From NCBI RefSeq assembly GCF_041379945.2, contig NZ_JBFTXJ020000002.1, positions 1 through 64,000 on the forward strand: 64,000 nucleotides of DNA, in the 5' to 3' direction. Source of the DNA: Aneurinibacillus sp. REN35 (GTDB lineage Bacteria > Bacillota > Bacilli > Aneurinibacillales > Aneurinibacillaceae). Below the pieces are notes generated by a model. That model worked only from the letters and a program-made list of their open reading frames with translations. It was not told where the DNA came from and ran no database searches. The position numbers were made by a program, and so were the translations under genes. Shown here in pieces: positions 26,180 to 34,738 of the stretch; within the stretch, counting starts at the first letter, position 1; every line of letters starts with the position of its first letter.

Positions 26180-26647
26180 GTGAAGTTCATAACAGACTTT
26201 AAAAAATTCATCAGCAGAGGCAACATTATTGATCTTGCAGTCGGTGTGGCACTAGGTACAGCCTTTAATAAAATCGTGACATCGCTTGTCGAAGACATTC
26301 TTATGCCCCCGATTGGGATGGCGTTAAATGGCGTGGATTTTTCGGACTTGTACATTAATCTTTCGCCCGGCTCGTACGCTTCTCTTAAAGCAGCAAAGGA
26401 TGCGGAAGCCGTTACGATTAATTACGGGATTTTTTTAAACAATGTGCTGCATTTCATTATTGTCGCATTCTCCCTGTTTGTCGTAGTGAAAGTGTATACC
26501 CGCTTAAGTGATCTGCGGCATCAGGAGCAGGAAGAAGAGAAGCTGGCAGAGACGAAGGAGTGTCCGTATTGTATATCAAGCATTCCGCTTGCCGCAACCC
26601 GCTGCCCATCGTGCACGTCTCAATTGGAGCGAGCCGAAGAGGCATAA
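26180..26647 (+). CDS. mscL: Large-conductance mechanosensitive channel MscL with C-terminal zinc ribbon
   Basis: A 155-residue channel subunit that releases solutes on hypo-osmotic shock. The N-terminal F-K-K-F-I-S-R-G-N-I-I-D-L-A-V-G-V-A-L-G-T-A-F motif and the second helix (about 88-110) are typical. A zinc-ribbon-like module, C-P-Y-C-x10-C-P-S-C, follows at about 131-146 and is absent from E. coli MscL. The start is GTG 26180 after GAGAGGAG. Confidence 0.92.
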   Translation: MKFITDFKKFISRGNIIDLAVGVALGTAFNKIVTSLVEDILMPPIGMALNGVDFSDLYINLSPGSYASLKAAKDAEAVTINYGIFLNNVLHFIIVAFSLFVVVKVYTRLSDLRHQEQEEEKLAETKECPYCISSIPLAATRCPSCTSQLERAEEA

Positions 26648-26730
26648 GGGAGCAATAGGCATGGAAAGCGTTTTCATGATATAATTAAGAAGACGTTGAC
26701 TTTTAGTAAGGAAAAGGAAGCGGTGGTCGT

Positions 26731-27171
26731 ATGGGGAAAACCATGAAGCAGGTATCATTGGAGAATGGAATAGGGGAGTTAATGATTCCGGGCAGCAGGG
26801 TAGCGATTGTTCAAGAGGGGAACTCGCTTGAGCATGCGCTGCTTGTTCTTACGAAATCGGGGTATTCAGCCATTCCTGTGCTTGATCGGGAATACAAGCT
26901 GAAGGGGCTGATTAGTATGGCGCTTATCCTTGATGCCACATTAGGTATTGAGCAGATTGAGTACAATAAGCTTAGTGAGATGAAGGTTGAAGAAGTAATG
27001 AATAAGAAGGTGGCATGGATGAAGGCAGACGGAAGCTTTTTCCGGGGGCTTGAGCTGTCCATTAATCACCCGTTTCTATGCATCGTAGATGAAGATGGAG
27101 TATTCGTTGGGATTTTGACTCGAAAAACGATTCTTGCGCAGGTTCATAATTACCTTAAATTTTATAGATAA
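26731..27171 (+). CDS. cbpB: CBS-pair protein, CbpB/DarB type
   Basis: A 146-residue protein made of two CBS domains (about 15-70 and 85-140), matching the short CbpB/DarB (YkuL) proteins. In Bacillus and Listeria these bind cyclic di-AMP and, when free, activate Rel or pyruvate carboxylase. Assignment rests on length and architecture; rel is not in the window. The start ATG 26731 follows GGAAGCGGTGG. Confidence 0.72.
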   Translation: MGKTMKQVSLENGIGELMIPGSRVAIVQEGNSLEHALLVLTKSGYSAIPVLDREYKLKGLISMALILDATLGIEQIEYNKLSEMKVEEVMNKKVAWMKADGSFFRGLELSINHPFLCIVDEDGVFVGILTRKTILAQVHNYLKFYR

Positions 27172-27200
27172 GACATAATGGATATACAACGATACAACAA

Positions 27201-27236
27201 AAAATCAGGCGTCCAATTGGAACGCCTGATTTTTTT
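27201..27236 (+). terminator. Terminator of cbpB
   Basis: AAATCAGGCGT / ACGCCTGATTT stem with seven T residues. Its end touches the stop codon of the convergent small gene. Confidence 0.9.
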
Positions 27237-27393
27237 AGTTTAATGAGTAGGACAGTTTAATGGAGAGCTGACCATTCTCAATCCCGACATATTCAAGTCC
27301 TTCAAATGTAGCATTCGGGTAACTGCTTTGCAGTGTTTGCATTGTCTCATACATCTCATCAGCAGAATTAATTAGAATTTCCATGCGATTCAT
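27235..27393 (-). CDS. 52-residue acidic protein, unknown
   Basis: A short gene with ATG 27393, 6 bases after GAGGTGA. The product is acidic: an N-terminal helix with I-N-S-A-D-E-M-Y-E-T-M, then two predicted strands (F-E-G-L-E-Y-V and Q-L-S-I-K-L-S). No family is recognised. The ribosome site and shared terminator support it. Confidence 0.6.
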   Translation of the reverse strand: MNRMEILINSADEMYETMQTLQSSYPNATFEGLEYVGIENGQLSIKLSYSLN

Positions 27394-27477
27394 GGGAAGT
27401 CACCTCGTTCGATTTCTTTTGCTATAATCATTCGTCGTGTATGTGTGGTTTATGTGGGGTGACTAAACATTTTTTAC

Positions 27478-27515
27478 AAAAAAAATTAAAAACTTCCGCC
27501 GGGCAGCGGAAGTTT
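27478..27515 (-). terminator. Terminator of ribU
   Basis: AACTTCCGC / GCGGAAGTT stem; on the minus strand it is followed by TTTTTAATTTTTTTT. Confidence 0.9.
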
Positions 27516-27564
27516 AGCTGACAACATACATGTATGGTTGTGAATCGTACCCGCAGCATGCAGA

Positions 27565-28158
27565 CTATCTGCTGTGCAATACGGGACGCAGTCGATTATA
27601 GATTGGATATGTGATCAAAGCCTCGACGATTCCTTTGATCAGGTTAAACGGAAGAATCGCGTACAGGATCAGCGCCCACAGATTGGTAATGCTGGCGTTA
27701 GCACCTTGCGACCAACCGATAATGTCTTCAACGGACATACCCATAACATAGGCGAAAGCCGGAATGAAGAAGAAATAGTTGGTCAGCGACATAATAATTG
27801 CCATAGCCGTTGTACCGGCGGTCATACCTACCCAGAAGTTCACCTTGCTTTGCTTCAGCTTCCGCATAAAGAATACAGATACAACAACGAACGTACTGCC
27901 CGCTATAAAGTTGGACAGCTCTCCTACAGCCATGCCACCCTGATTGGTAAGCAAAAAGTGCAGGATGTTCTTAATCAACTCCACGGCTACACCAGCCAGT
28001 GGGCCGAACAGAATGGCGCCAATCAGCGCTGGAATTTCGCTTACACCGATTTTCAAAAAAGCCGGAAACATCGGCAGCGGGATTTCTACAAACATCAGCA
28101 GAAACCCAATGGTCGACAACAGCGATAAAAACGCTGTTCTGCGAACCTTCCCTCTCAT
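27565..28158 (-). CDS. ribU: Riboflavin ECF transporter substrate-binding subunit RibU
   Basis: A 197-residue S-component with about six helices that binds riboflavin and works with the shared EcfA-A'-T module. The family N-terminal segment (G-F-L-L-M-F-V-E-I-P-L-P-M-F-P, then G-V-S-E-I-P-A-L-I-G) is present. An FMN riboswitch directly upstream confirms the substrate. The start is ATG 28158, closely following the riboswitch 3' end, whose AGAAGGGGG serves as ribosome site. Confidence 0.95.
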   Translation of the reverse strand: MRGKVRRTAFLSLLSTIGFLLMFVEIPLPMFPAFLKIGVSEIPALIGAILFGPLAGVAVELIKNILHFLLTNQGGMAVGELSNFIAGSTFVVVSVFFMRKLKQSKVNFWVGMTAGTTAMAIIMSLTNYFFFIPAFAYVMGMSVEDIIGWSQGANASITNLWALILYAILPFNLIKGIVEALITYPIYNRLRPVLHSR

Positions 28159-28171
28159 ATGAAGTTCCCCC

Positions 28172-28322
28172 TTCTCCCATCCAGACTATACTGTCGGTCC
28201 CGGATTTGCACCGGATCAGCCAGACGCGTTACTACTATTTTTGCGTCCGGGTCGCGGACTAAGGGACAATATGAAGCGCCCCATCACCGCCGGTCGGGAA
28301 TCTCACCCTGCCCTGAAGGTTT
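28172..28322 (-). promoter_or_regulatory. FMN riboswitch (RFN element)
   Basis: Read on the minus strand, the conserved RFN blocks appear in order: CAGGGTGAGATTCCCGACC, GGCGGTGATGGGGCGC, the CCGCGACC block, then GCTGATCCGGTG and CCGGGACCGACAGT, ending in CTGGATGGGAGAAG. No terminator hairpin separates it from ribU and the ribosome site adjoins the last helix, so control is most likely by blocking translation when FMN binds. Confidence 0.96.
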
Positions 28323-28524
28323 GTATGGTGTTATAAATTTCACAACCTATTTTCAAATATGCCATGAAAATGCTTGTTCGTCAATACAGAAGCAGTAACT
28401 TACAAAAGCAAAGTTGGAGAGTTAGCGGTGGAATTTCTCTCTCTTTCTGGAAAATATTTCGGTATAATAAATGGGAAAGAAAAAGGAAGTAAACGATACA
28501 GCGCGGGGAAGAGAGGAGAAAACT

Positions 28525-28977
28525 ATGCTATTTGGTATTCCGTATGCGGAATGGATTGGTTATGTTGTGGTAGTTGTCCTGGTCATTCTGTTCGGTCTGC
28601 CGAACGGGTGGCTCAAGCGTCTTGAAAAATATTACTCCAGTGACCATCTTCATCAGCCGCTTTCTGCTCATAACATAAGCGTTATTACGATTTGTGATAA
28701 GGAAGCAGGGGAGAAGGAGCTAGGAGCAGAGGAAACACAGCAGATTATCGCTCTGTTTAATGGGGCGAAGCTGGTACAAAAAGTAGATCCGCCGCACAAT
28801 TCTGCCCACATCATAATACGTATCGCACAAAAAGCAGGCAGTATGATTGAAGTGATGCCATACCGAAACGATGTTTTAATTGTACGTGAGGAGAAAGATA
28901 AGAACGGAATCCCTATTACATATTGGGCGAAACAAGATGGTTTTGCCAAATGGTTGTATAGAAGCGAGGAGCGATAA
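28525..28977 (+). CDS. Single-pass membrane protein, unknown
   Basis: A 150-residue protein with one N-terminal helix (about 8-28) and a soluble domain of alternating strands and helices. The start ATG 28525 follows AGAGGAG; an upstream in-frame ATG (28471) has no site. It lies 2 bases before alkA, so the two are co-transcribed. No family is recognised. Confidence 0.7.
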   Translation: MLFGIPYAEWIGYVVVVVLVILFGLPNGWLKRLEKYYSSDHLHQPLSAHNISVITICDKEAGEKELGAEETQQIIALFNGAKLVQKVDPPHNSAHIIIRIAQKAGSMIEVMPYRNDVLIVREEKDKNGIPITYWAKQDGFAKWLYRSEER

Positions 28978-28979
28978 AG

Positions 28980-29612
28980 ATGGACAGCACAATTATAAAT
29001 GATCGTACGCTTGCTCAGGGCTGTGAATATTTACGAGCCGCCGATCCGATAATGGCCCGAATCATTAATGAATACGAACCCTATCACTGGAAAGAGCCGG
29101 GGGATTATTTTGCTGTCCTGTGCAGCTCCATTGTCTCTCAGCAGTTGTCTGTCAAAGCCGCTGCGTCCATTACGGAGCGTGTTCTGCAATATTTTGGCGG
29201 CCAGTGGCGCCAAGAAGCTCTGCTTGCAGCATCCGAGGAGGAGATGCGGGCATTGGGGCTCTCGCGTGCCAAAGTCGTATATGTAAAAGATCTTGCTGCG
29301 CATTGTGCCGACGGACGTCTGCGTTTAGACCGCTTAACAGAGGAGACGAATGAAGAAGTAATTGAGCGCTTAATCATGGTTAAAGGTATTGGTAGATGGA
29401 CAGCGGAGATGTTTCTCCTATTTGGGATGGGGAGGCTGAATGTATTTCCTGCCGATGATCTGGGAATTAAGAAAGCCATTCAGGTCAATTATGGCCTATC
29501 GGAGTTTCCCACCAAAAAACAGATGCTTGAAATCGCCGCGAAGTGGGTTCCTTATGAGTCCATTGCAACCTTGTATTTATGGAGAAGCCTAAACAATAAG
29601 CCATCAGTATAA
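28980..29612 (+). CDS. alkA: DNA-3-methyladenine glycosylase II (AlkA-like)
   Basis: A 210-residue base-excision glycosylase of the HhH-GPD superfamily that removes alkylated purines. The helix-hairpin-helix reads V-K-G-I-G-R-W-T-A-E-M, and the catalytic Asp follows in V-F-P-A-D-D-L-G-I. The N-terminal Q-Q-L-S-V-K-A-A motif is typical of the short bacterial AlkA class. The start ATG 28980 is preceded by GAGGAG inside the end of the upstream gene. Confidence 0.92.
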   Translation: MDSTIINDRTLAQGCEYLRAADPIMARIINEYEPYHWKEPGDYFAVLCSSIVSQQLSVKAAASITERVLQYFGGQWRQEALLAASEEEMRALGLSRAKVVYVKDLAAHCADGRLRLDRLTEETNEEVIERLIMVKGIGRWTAEMFLLFGMGRLNVFPADDLGIKKAIQVNYGLSEFPTKKQMLEIAAKWVPYESIATLYLWRSLNNKPSV

Positions 29613-29617
29613 GGATG

Positions 29618-29648
29618 CAGGGCGGAACCAGAGATTCCGCCCTGTTCT
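29618..29648 (+). terminator. Hairpin after alkA
   Basis: Perfect arms CAGGGCGGAA / TTCCGCCCTG; a short T-containing tail. Confidence 0.7.
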
Positions 29649-29677
29649 GCTGTTATACATTAATAAAGTCCATGCTG

Positions 29678-29776
29678 CTAGTTGAGGCGGATGTAGCGGC
29701 GTTCCTTTTTCATAAAAGTTCGGTATGTGCCGTAAGCTAAGATGGTAAATCCGATTGCTGTAAGTACTCTTCTCAT
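29678..29776 (-). CDS. 32-residue single-pass membrane peptide
   Basis: Encoded on the minus strand with ATG 29776 after TGGAGGTG. It has one hydrophobic helix (V-L-T-A-I-G-F-T-I-L-A-Y-G) followed by a strongly basic tail (K-K-E-R-R). It is not related to the other 32-residue peptide (4342-4440), which has its charge at the start. Function unknown. Confidence 0.55.
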   Translation of the reverse strand: MRRVLTAIGFTILAYGTYRTFMKKERRYIRLN

Positions 29777-29893
29777 GACGCACCTCCATGTACTGCTTTT
29801 CCACGTTTATGTGTAAGGCAATCCGGTATTTCACAAATCACACACAATTATTCTTTATAATAAAAGGCATATCTTACATAAGGAGCGTTCGGG

Positions 29894-30886
29894 ATGAGAA
29901 AGAAGCGCCTGGCTTTTGTAATGATGATGTTGATCTGGATCATGGCCGCCGGGTGTCAGTCCGCAGCATTAACGAAAGTTCCGCGGGATGCATCCGTACT
30001 CGCAGTAGCCAATGCACGGGATAATACGATTTCGTTCATGAGTATCGAAACAGGTGAGATGCTGGCTGCATGGAAGCCCGCCTTTCCTTTTGATCGGATG
30101 CTTTTGCTGCCGGATCATCATACGGTGCTGTTGTATGGCAAGAACGGTGAAGACGCGCGTATGCTAAATATGAACTCGGGCAAAGAGGATGCGGTATGGA
30201 AGACGGGAGGCGGTATTGTCAATGCTGTATTAGCACCAGATGGAGATGCGGTGTATCTGGCGGATAAGCAGCACGGCTCCGTTCGTATGTATACGCTTGA
30301 TGGAAATCAGACAAGCGAGATCAAAGTGGGGCCGTCTCCGTTCACCATGATCCCTGATTTAGCTCGCAATCGGCTGTATGTGATGGATTTGCAAGATGCG
30401 AAGCTGCGGGAGATCGACCTTTCCACAAAGCAGGTAGTTCGCACCTCGCAACTCAATGAGTCGCCTATGGGTGCGTTGCTAGCGGCTGATCGTAAGGAAT
30501 TGTGGGTGGGTGGTCACGGACGCGGTGACCTGCCGGAGCAGGAGGTATCTGTATTCTCAAGTGAAACAGGACAGAAGAAAACTACTGTCCATGCACCATC
30601 GATGCCTGTTGATTTTGTGCGCATAGATAAGGACACGGTGTATGTATTAAGTCACGGGTCCAATATGCTGCGGCGGATCAACATGGAGAATGGGCGCGTA
30701 ACCGGTGAGCTGGCACTGGGAGCCAATCCGTTTGGAATGGTTCATGACGGACGGTATTTGTATATCGCCAGTTATGAGAGCAACCAGATTGTAGTGGTGG
30801 ATCCAAAGACCATGCGTATAGTGAAAACACTACGCACAGGGGATGGACCTATTCAAATGTTTGTGCGGGAAGGTGAAGGAAAGTGA
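29894..30886 (+). CDS. YncE-like beta-propeller lipoprotein
   Basis: A 330-residue exported lipoprotein. The signal segment ends in A-A-G-C (Cys19). The mature part consists of YVTN/NHL-like propeller blades, for example V-L-A-V-A-N-A-R-D-N-T-I-S and L-Y-I-A-S-Y-E-S-N-Q-I-V-V-V-D. Such propellers bind proteins or ligands outside the cell. It starts an operon with a response regulator, a histidine kinase and a YtkA-like lipoprotein, overlapping the regulator by 4 bases, so a sensory role is plausible. The start ATG 29894 follows AAGGAG. Confidence 0.8.
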   Translation: MRKKRLAFVMMMLIWIMAAGCQSAALTKVPRDASVLAVANARDNTISFMSIETGEMLAAWKPAFPFDRMLLLPDHHTVLLYGKNGEDARMLNMNSGKEDAVWKTGGGIVNAVLAPDGDAVYLADKQHGSVRMYTLDGNQTSEIKVGPSPFTMIPDLARNRLYVMDLQDAKLREIDLSTKQVVRTSQLNESPMGALLAADRKELWVGGHGRGDLPEQEVSVFSSETGQKKTTVHAPSMPVDFVRIDKDTVYVLSHGSNMLRRINMENGRVTGELALGANPFGMVHDGRYLYIASYESNQIVVVDPKTMRIVKTLRTGDGPIQMFVREGEGK

Positions 30887-31569
30887 CGGGGTACTCTCTC
30901 CTGATCGTTGATGATGAAGCGCAAATGCGCGAATTAATCTGTATGTATGCAAAGCGTGAGGGCTATCGTTGTACGGAAGCCGAGGACGGAGAGCAAGCGC
31001 TTATGCTCCTTGAGAGGCATGCATTTGACCTTATTGTACTTGATGTGATGATGCCGGGCTTGGATGGATTAACTTTTTGTATGAAGGTTCGTGAAACGTC
31101 AGATATCCCGATTATTTTTGTGACAGCCCGGGGTGGGGAAGCCGATAAGGTTAGCGGGTTAAAAATGGGGGCTGACGATTATGTGGTGAAGCCGTTCAGT
31201 CCGCGTGAGCTGCTGGCTCGTATTGAAGCGCTGTTGCGGCGCACGCATCCTTCGGGTGGGAGCGGTATCGAGTCGATTGATCGGCATGGAGCGCTTGAGG
31301 TGGACATGCGCGGACATGAGGCGCGTCTGAATGGTCAGGTGCTTTCCCTTACGCTCAAAGAATTCGATTTATTAACCTGTCTCATTCGTCATCCGGGTCA
31401 GGTCATGAGTCGGGAGCGCTTATTGGAGATGGTCTGGGGCTATGAATACTACGGCAATGCGCGAACGGTCGATACGCATGTGAAGACGCTGCGTATGAAG
31501 CTTGGTGCACATGCCGGTATTATCCAGACCGTGTGGGGAGTAGGTTATAAATTCGAGGTGCCGTCTTGA
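30883..31569 (+). CDS. OmpR/PhoB-family response regulator
   Basis: A 228-residue two-component regulator. The receiver domain (about 5-115) has acidic D10-D11, phosphoacceptor Asp54 in V-L-D-V-M-M-P-G, and Lys in V-V-K-P-F-S-P-R-E-L. The winged helix (about 130-226) ends in T-V-W-G-V-G-Y-K-F. The GTG start overlaps the propeller gene stop and its own stop overlaps the kinase start, so the three are translationally coupled. Confidence 0.93.
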   Translation: MTGYSLLIVDDEAQMRELICMYAKREGYRCTEAEDGEQALMLLERHAFDLIVLDVMMPGLDGLTFCMKVRETSDIPIIFVTARGGEADKVSGLKMGADDYVVKPFSPRELLARIEALLRRTHPSGGSGIESIDRHGALEVDMRGHEARLNGQVLSLTLKEFDLLTCLIRHPGQVMSRERLLEMVWGYEYYGNARTVDTHVKTLRMKLGAHAGIIQTVWGVGYKFEVPS

Positions 31570-32984
31570 AACGCATCACATTAAAGCTCAATCAGAAGCT
31601 GTGGCTTCTTGTCAGCTCCGGTGTCATATTCACGGTGTTGGTAACGTATGGGTTGACCCAATATTTATATGGGAAGCTGTATGTGCAAAACATTGAGTCA
31701 TCTCTTATTTATCAGGGGCAGCGCATCGCGGATATGTATCCGCGAGAAGGGCTCACACCTGCGTTTCGCAAAGAGGTGGAGAGGATAAGCCAAGTGTCGG
31801 AAGCGGAGATTTTTGTAACCGAGAATCCGCGTCAATTGGGGGCATGTCTTCCTTTTGAAATTGAGTATGATGCGCTGATTACCCAGGAGGAGCGAAGCCG
31901 CCTAGTAGCGGGACAGACAGTAAGCAAAGTCGGCTATGAGGAGAGATTTGGCCGCCAGATCATGGCTGCGATTGTGCCGCTTTTGGACGGAAAACGCCTC
32001 GAAGGCATTGTATATTTGTATCTTCCCCTTGCAAGCATAACAGAAGCGCTTAGTGAGGTTCGCTATATTATTCTTGTATGTGCTTTTATTTTTGTTCTTT
32101 TTTCGCTCTATATTGTCCGCCATCTTGTCAATCGCCTAACGAGACCGCTGCGTCATATGGAGCAGACGGCAGGTAAGATGGCGCTCGGGAACTTCTCGCA
32201 ACGGTTTGCGGTAACGGAAGGTGATGAGGTAGGCAATCTGGGACGGGCGCTCAATCACATGGCATCCGCACTTGAGCAGGTCGATACGCAGCGTCGTGAA
32301 TTTCTTGCGAATGTCTCGCATGAGCTTCGTACACCGCTCAGTTATATTAAAGGCTACAGTGAAGCTGTAATTGATGGAGTCGCGGCTGATCCGGAGGAGA
32401 AGGATCGTTATCTTCATCTCATCCATCGTGAGGCAGGACGGATGGAGAGGCTTGTGCACGACTTGCTAGACTTAGCGCAGCTTGAAGGTTCCTCGTATCC
32501 TCTGCATGTGACTCCCTTACCGTTGGGGCAGCTAATAGAAGATGCGATTGACAAGTTTAGACCGTTTCTGATGGAGAAAGAAGCAGATCTTCATCTACAC
32601 ATTGATCCGGATGTAATCACCTGGGGAGATGAAGACAGACTAGAGCAAGTGGTTCATAATTTATGCGATAATGCATTGCGCCACCTGCCGAATGAAGGGG
32701 GTCTGCTTCGTGTAAGCCTTCATCGTGAAGAACAGGCACACCAGTGCATATTGGTCATTGCAGATAACGGGTGCGGTATTGCACCGGAAGAGTTATCGCG
32801 TTTAGGTGAGCGTTTTTATCGGGTGGACAAGGCGCGAACACGCAAGCACGGGGGGAGCGGCTTAGGTCTCTCCATCGTTAAGCAGATTGTTCATCTGCAT
32901 GAAGGAACAATTTCGATACAAAGCAAGGTGGACGAAGGGACGATCGTAACCGTTAGACTGCCGTTATATGAAGAGGACGAGTAA
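31566..32984 (+). CDS. Sensor histidine kinase
   Basis: A 472-residue membrane kinase. TM1 (about 13-33), an extracytoplasmic sensor of about 130 residues and TM2 (about 160-183) lead to a HAMP domain, the HisKA motif V-S-H-E-L-R-T-P (phospho-acceptor His252) and an ATPase domain with N-A-L-R, D-N-G-C-G-I and G-G-S-G-L-G-L-S boxes. The start is TTG 31566 overlapping the regulator stop. The two flanking lipoproteins may feed it its signal; this is inference. Confidence 0.93.
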   Translation: MKRITLKLNQKLWLLVSSGVIFTVLVTYGLTQYLYGKLYVQNIESSLIYQGQRIADMYPREGLTPAFRKEVERISQVSEAEIFVTENPRQLGACLPFEIEYDALITQEERSRLVAGQTVSKVGYEERFGRQIMAAIVPLLDGKRLEGIVYLYLPLASITEALSEVRYIILVCAFIFVLFSLYIVRHLVNRLTRPLRHMEQTAGKMALGNFSQRFAVTEGDEVGNLGRALNHMASALEQVDTQRREFLANVSHELRTPLSYIKGYSEAVIDGVAADPEEKDRYLHLIHREAGRMERLVHDLLDLAQLEGSSYPLHVTPLPLGQLIEDAIDKFRPFLMEKEADLHLHIDPDVITWGDEDRLEQVVHNLCDNALRHLPNEGGLLRVSLHREEQAHQCILVIADNGCGIAPEELSRLGERFYRVDKARTRKHGGSGLGLSIVKQIVHLHEGTISIQSKVDEGTIVTVRLPLYEEDE

Positions 32985-33002
32985 AGAATAGGGGAGAAGG
33001 CG

Positions 33003-33407
33003 ATGAAGCATAACCGATGCGTATGGACTGTTCTCTTGCTGTTTATCGCAACCATTGTGGTAGCGGGATGCAGCAACGAGAAGCCGCCGGTAGAGAGAAG
33101 TATACCGGAGAAGCTTACCGTGCAGTTTGCAATTGCGCCGGTATCTCCCAAGCCGAAGCAGGAGGCTGCGCTATCTGTTGCTGTAGAGCAGGGGGGAGAA
33201 AAGGTAGAGGATGCAGAAGAGGTGAAGTTTGAAGTCTGGCGTGAGGGGCAAACGGAGGCGCATACGATGATCCCGGCTAACAAGTCGGGAGAAGGCCGCT
33301 ATGGGGCCGTGTATCGCTTTGAGCAAGCGGGTGTATATTATGTCATGTACCACATTGATGCACGTAGTCTGCACGCCATGCAAAAGCATAAAGTGATCGT
33401 CAAGTGA
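33003..33407 (+). CDS. YtkA/FixH-like lipoprotein
   Basis: A 134-residue lipoprotein with lipobox V-A-G-C (Cys23) and a single immunoglobulin-like YtkA domain: E-V-K-F-E-V-W-R-E-G, then G-R-Y-G-A-V-Y-R-F-E-Q-A-G-V-Y-Y-V-M-Y-H-I-D. The His/Met content (H-T-M, M-Y-H, H-A-M) hints at copper binding as in some relatives. It is the fourth gene of the propeller/two-component operon. The start ATG 33003 follows GGGGAGAAGG. Confidence 0.8.
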   Translation: MKHNRCVWTVLLLFIATIVVAGCSNEKPPVERSIPEKLTVQFAIAPVSPKPKQEAALSVAVEQGGEKVEDAEEVKFEVWREGQTEAHTMIPANKSGEGRYGAVYRFEQAGVYYVMYHIDARSLHAMQKHKVIVK

Positions 33408-33408
33408 G

Positions 33409-33438
33409 AAAACGGGTGAGCGTAAGCGGCCCGTTTTT
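33409..33438 (+). terminator. Terminator of the propeller/two-component operon
   Basis: AAACGGG / CCCGTTT stem and T-run. Confidence 0.75.
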
Positions 33439-33589
33439 CTTTGGTTTTAGGGCGCATCGGCAGGTGTAGAGCGTATATATGCAGCCCCGTCTATTCTTGC
33501 TCTTCACCCGCCTTTTATAGCAGGGAAACAAGCACCCGCACTTTTGTCTTCTCATACTGTATAGAGGAAGGCAGACAAGGAGGCAGAAG

Positions 33590-34702
33590 ATGAAGGGTTC
33601 GTATGTAGGCATCTTACTTAACCAATCGATGTATCGGGGAATCCCGGCCGGTAAGACACAAACAGAAGTACTTCCTTATTATGAGGAGGGAGCCCGGCTG
33701 TACGGACTGAAGCCTTGCTATATCCGTCTGGATGACCTGCATCTTCACCGTGATACAGTAATGGCATATGTCAGAGAAGGCCAATTATACAAGCGTATAG
33801 AAGTTCCGGTTCCTCGTGTGATCCATAATCGGGCGCTGCTATTTTCAGCCAAGGATAAGAACAAGCTAACACAATTAGCTGAGAAAAAATGCATGATATT
33901 TAATCGTTGGAATCGGTATAGTAAACCGTATATTCATTCATTGTTGTGGGCAGAGCCGTCGTTTCATCCTCATCTGGCACGTACAGTACATGGTACGCCG
34001 GACAACATACGGAAAATGATGCGCATGCACCGTGCGCTCTTTATTAAGCCGAATAGCGGTAGCATCGGTGTGGGCATTATGCGAATCATACGTATCTCGA
34101 GCGGCTGGCGTCTTTCGTATGCTGTACGGGAGAACAGGCGAAGGCATTGGAAGCAAATGAGCTTTACCAATTCGCTTCCCGCTCATTTGTTGAAGAAGCT
34201 TCAGACCCGCCGCTTTCATATTCAGGAGGAGTTACCTCTTGCGACCTTCCGTGGCAATCGCTTCGATTTGCGTGTTACCGTGCAAAAAGGCGCGACAGGA
34301 GAGTGGCAGGTGGCAGGCATGGTGGGGAAGGTGGCACCTGTCGGGCGGTTTTTAAGCAACGTTGGTCAGGGTGGAAAGGTACACCGGCTTGCAACGCTGC
34401 TTAGTGAATATCCGGATTTGCACGTCGGAAAGGTAAAGCACGGAATAGAGGAATTTGCGTTACGTGTTGCCCGCTATCTAGAGAAGACGCTGCCAGACCT
34501 TGCTGATATCGGGCTTGATATCGGATTGACGAAGAAGGGAAAACCTCTGTTTATTGAATGCAATGGACGGGATCAGCGCTATGCGTTTGGCAATGTGCGC
34601 ATGATGGAGGAATGGAAGGCAACGTATGCAAATCCGATGGGCTATGCCCGTTACTTGCTTGATAAAATAGATGCACAAGAAAAAAAAGACAGCACGGATT
34701 AG
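33590..34702 (+). CDS. YheC/YheD-family ATP-grasp protein
   Basis: A 370-residue protein of the YheC/YheD family, spore-coat-associated ATP-grasp proteins of sporulating Bacillales. The ATP-grasp core shows F-I-K-P-N-S-G-S-I-G-V-G-I, the central Q-E-E-L-P-L-A and the Mg-binding D-I-G-L-D-I-G-L...F-I-E-C-N-G-R. It presumably forms an amide bond on an unknown substrate. The start ATG 33590 follows AAGGAGGCAG. Confidence 0.85.
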   Translation: MKGSYVGILLNQSMYRGIPAGKTQTEVLPYYEEGARLYGLKPCYIRLDDLHLHRDTVMAYVREGQLYKRIEVPVPRVIHNRALLFSAKDKNKLTQLAEKKCMIFNRWNRYSKPYIHSLLWAEPSFHPHLARTVHGTPDNIRKMMRMHRALFIKPNSGSIGVGIMRIIRISSGWRLSYAVRENRRRHWKQMSFTNSLPAHLLKKLQTRRFHIQEELPLATFRGNRFDLRVTVQKGATGEWQVAGMVGKVAPVGRFLSNVGQGGKVHRLATLLSEYPDLHVGKVKHGIEEFALRVARYLEKTLPDLADIGLDIGLTKKGKPLFIECNGRDQRYAFGNVRMMEEWKATYANPMGYARYLLDKIDAQEKKDSTD

Positions 34703-34712
34703 GTGCTGTCTT
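34686..34712. terminator. Bidirectional terminator overlapping a gene end
   Basis: AAGACAGCAC / GTGCTGTCTT stem spanning the last codons of the ATP-grasp gene; T-rich on the minus side, so it also ends the GerMN gene. Confidence 0.8.
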
Positions 34713-34738
34713 AGCTTATGCATAGGCTGTGGAGTAGA

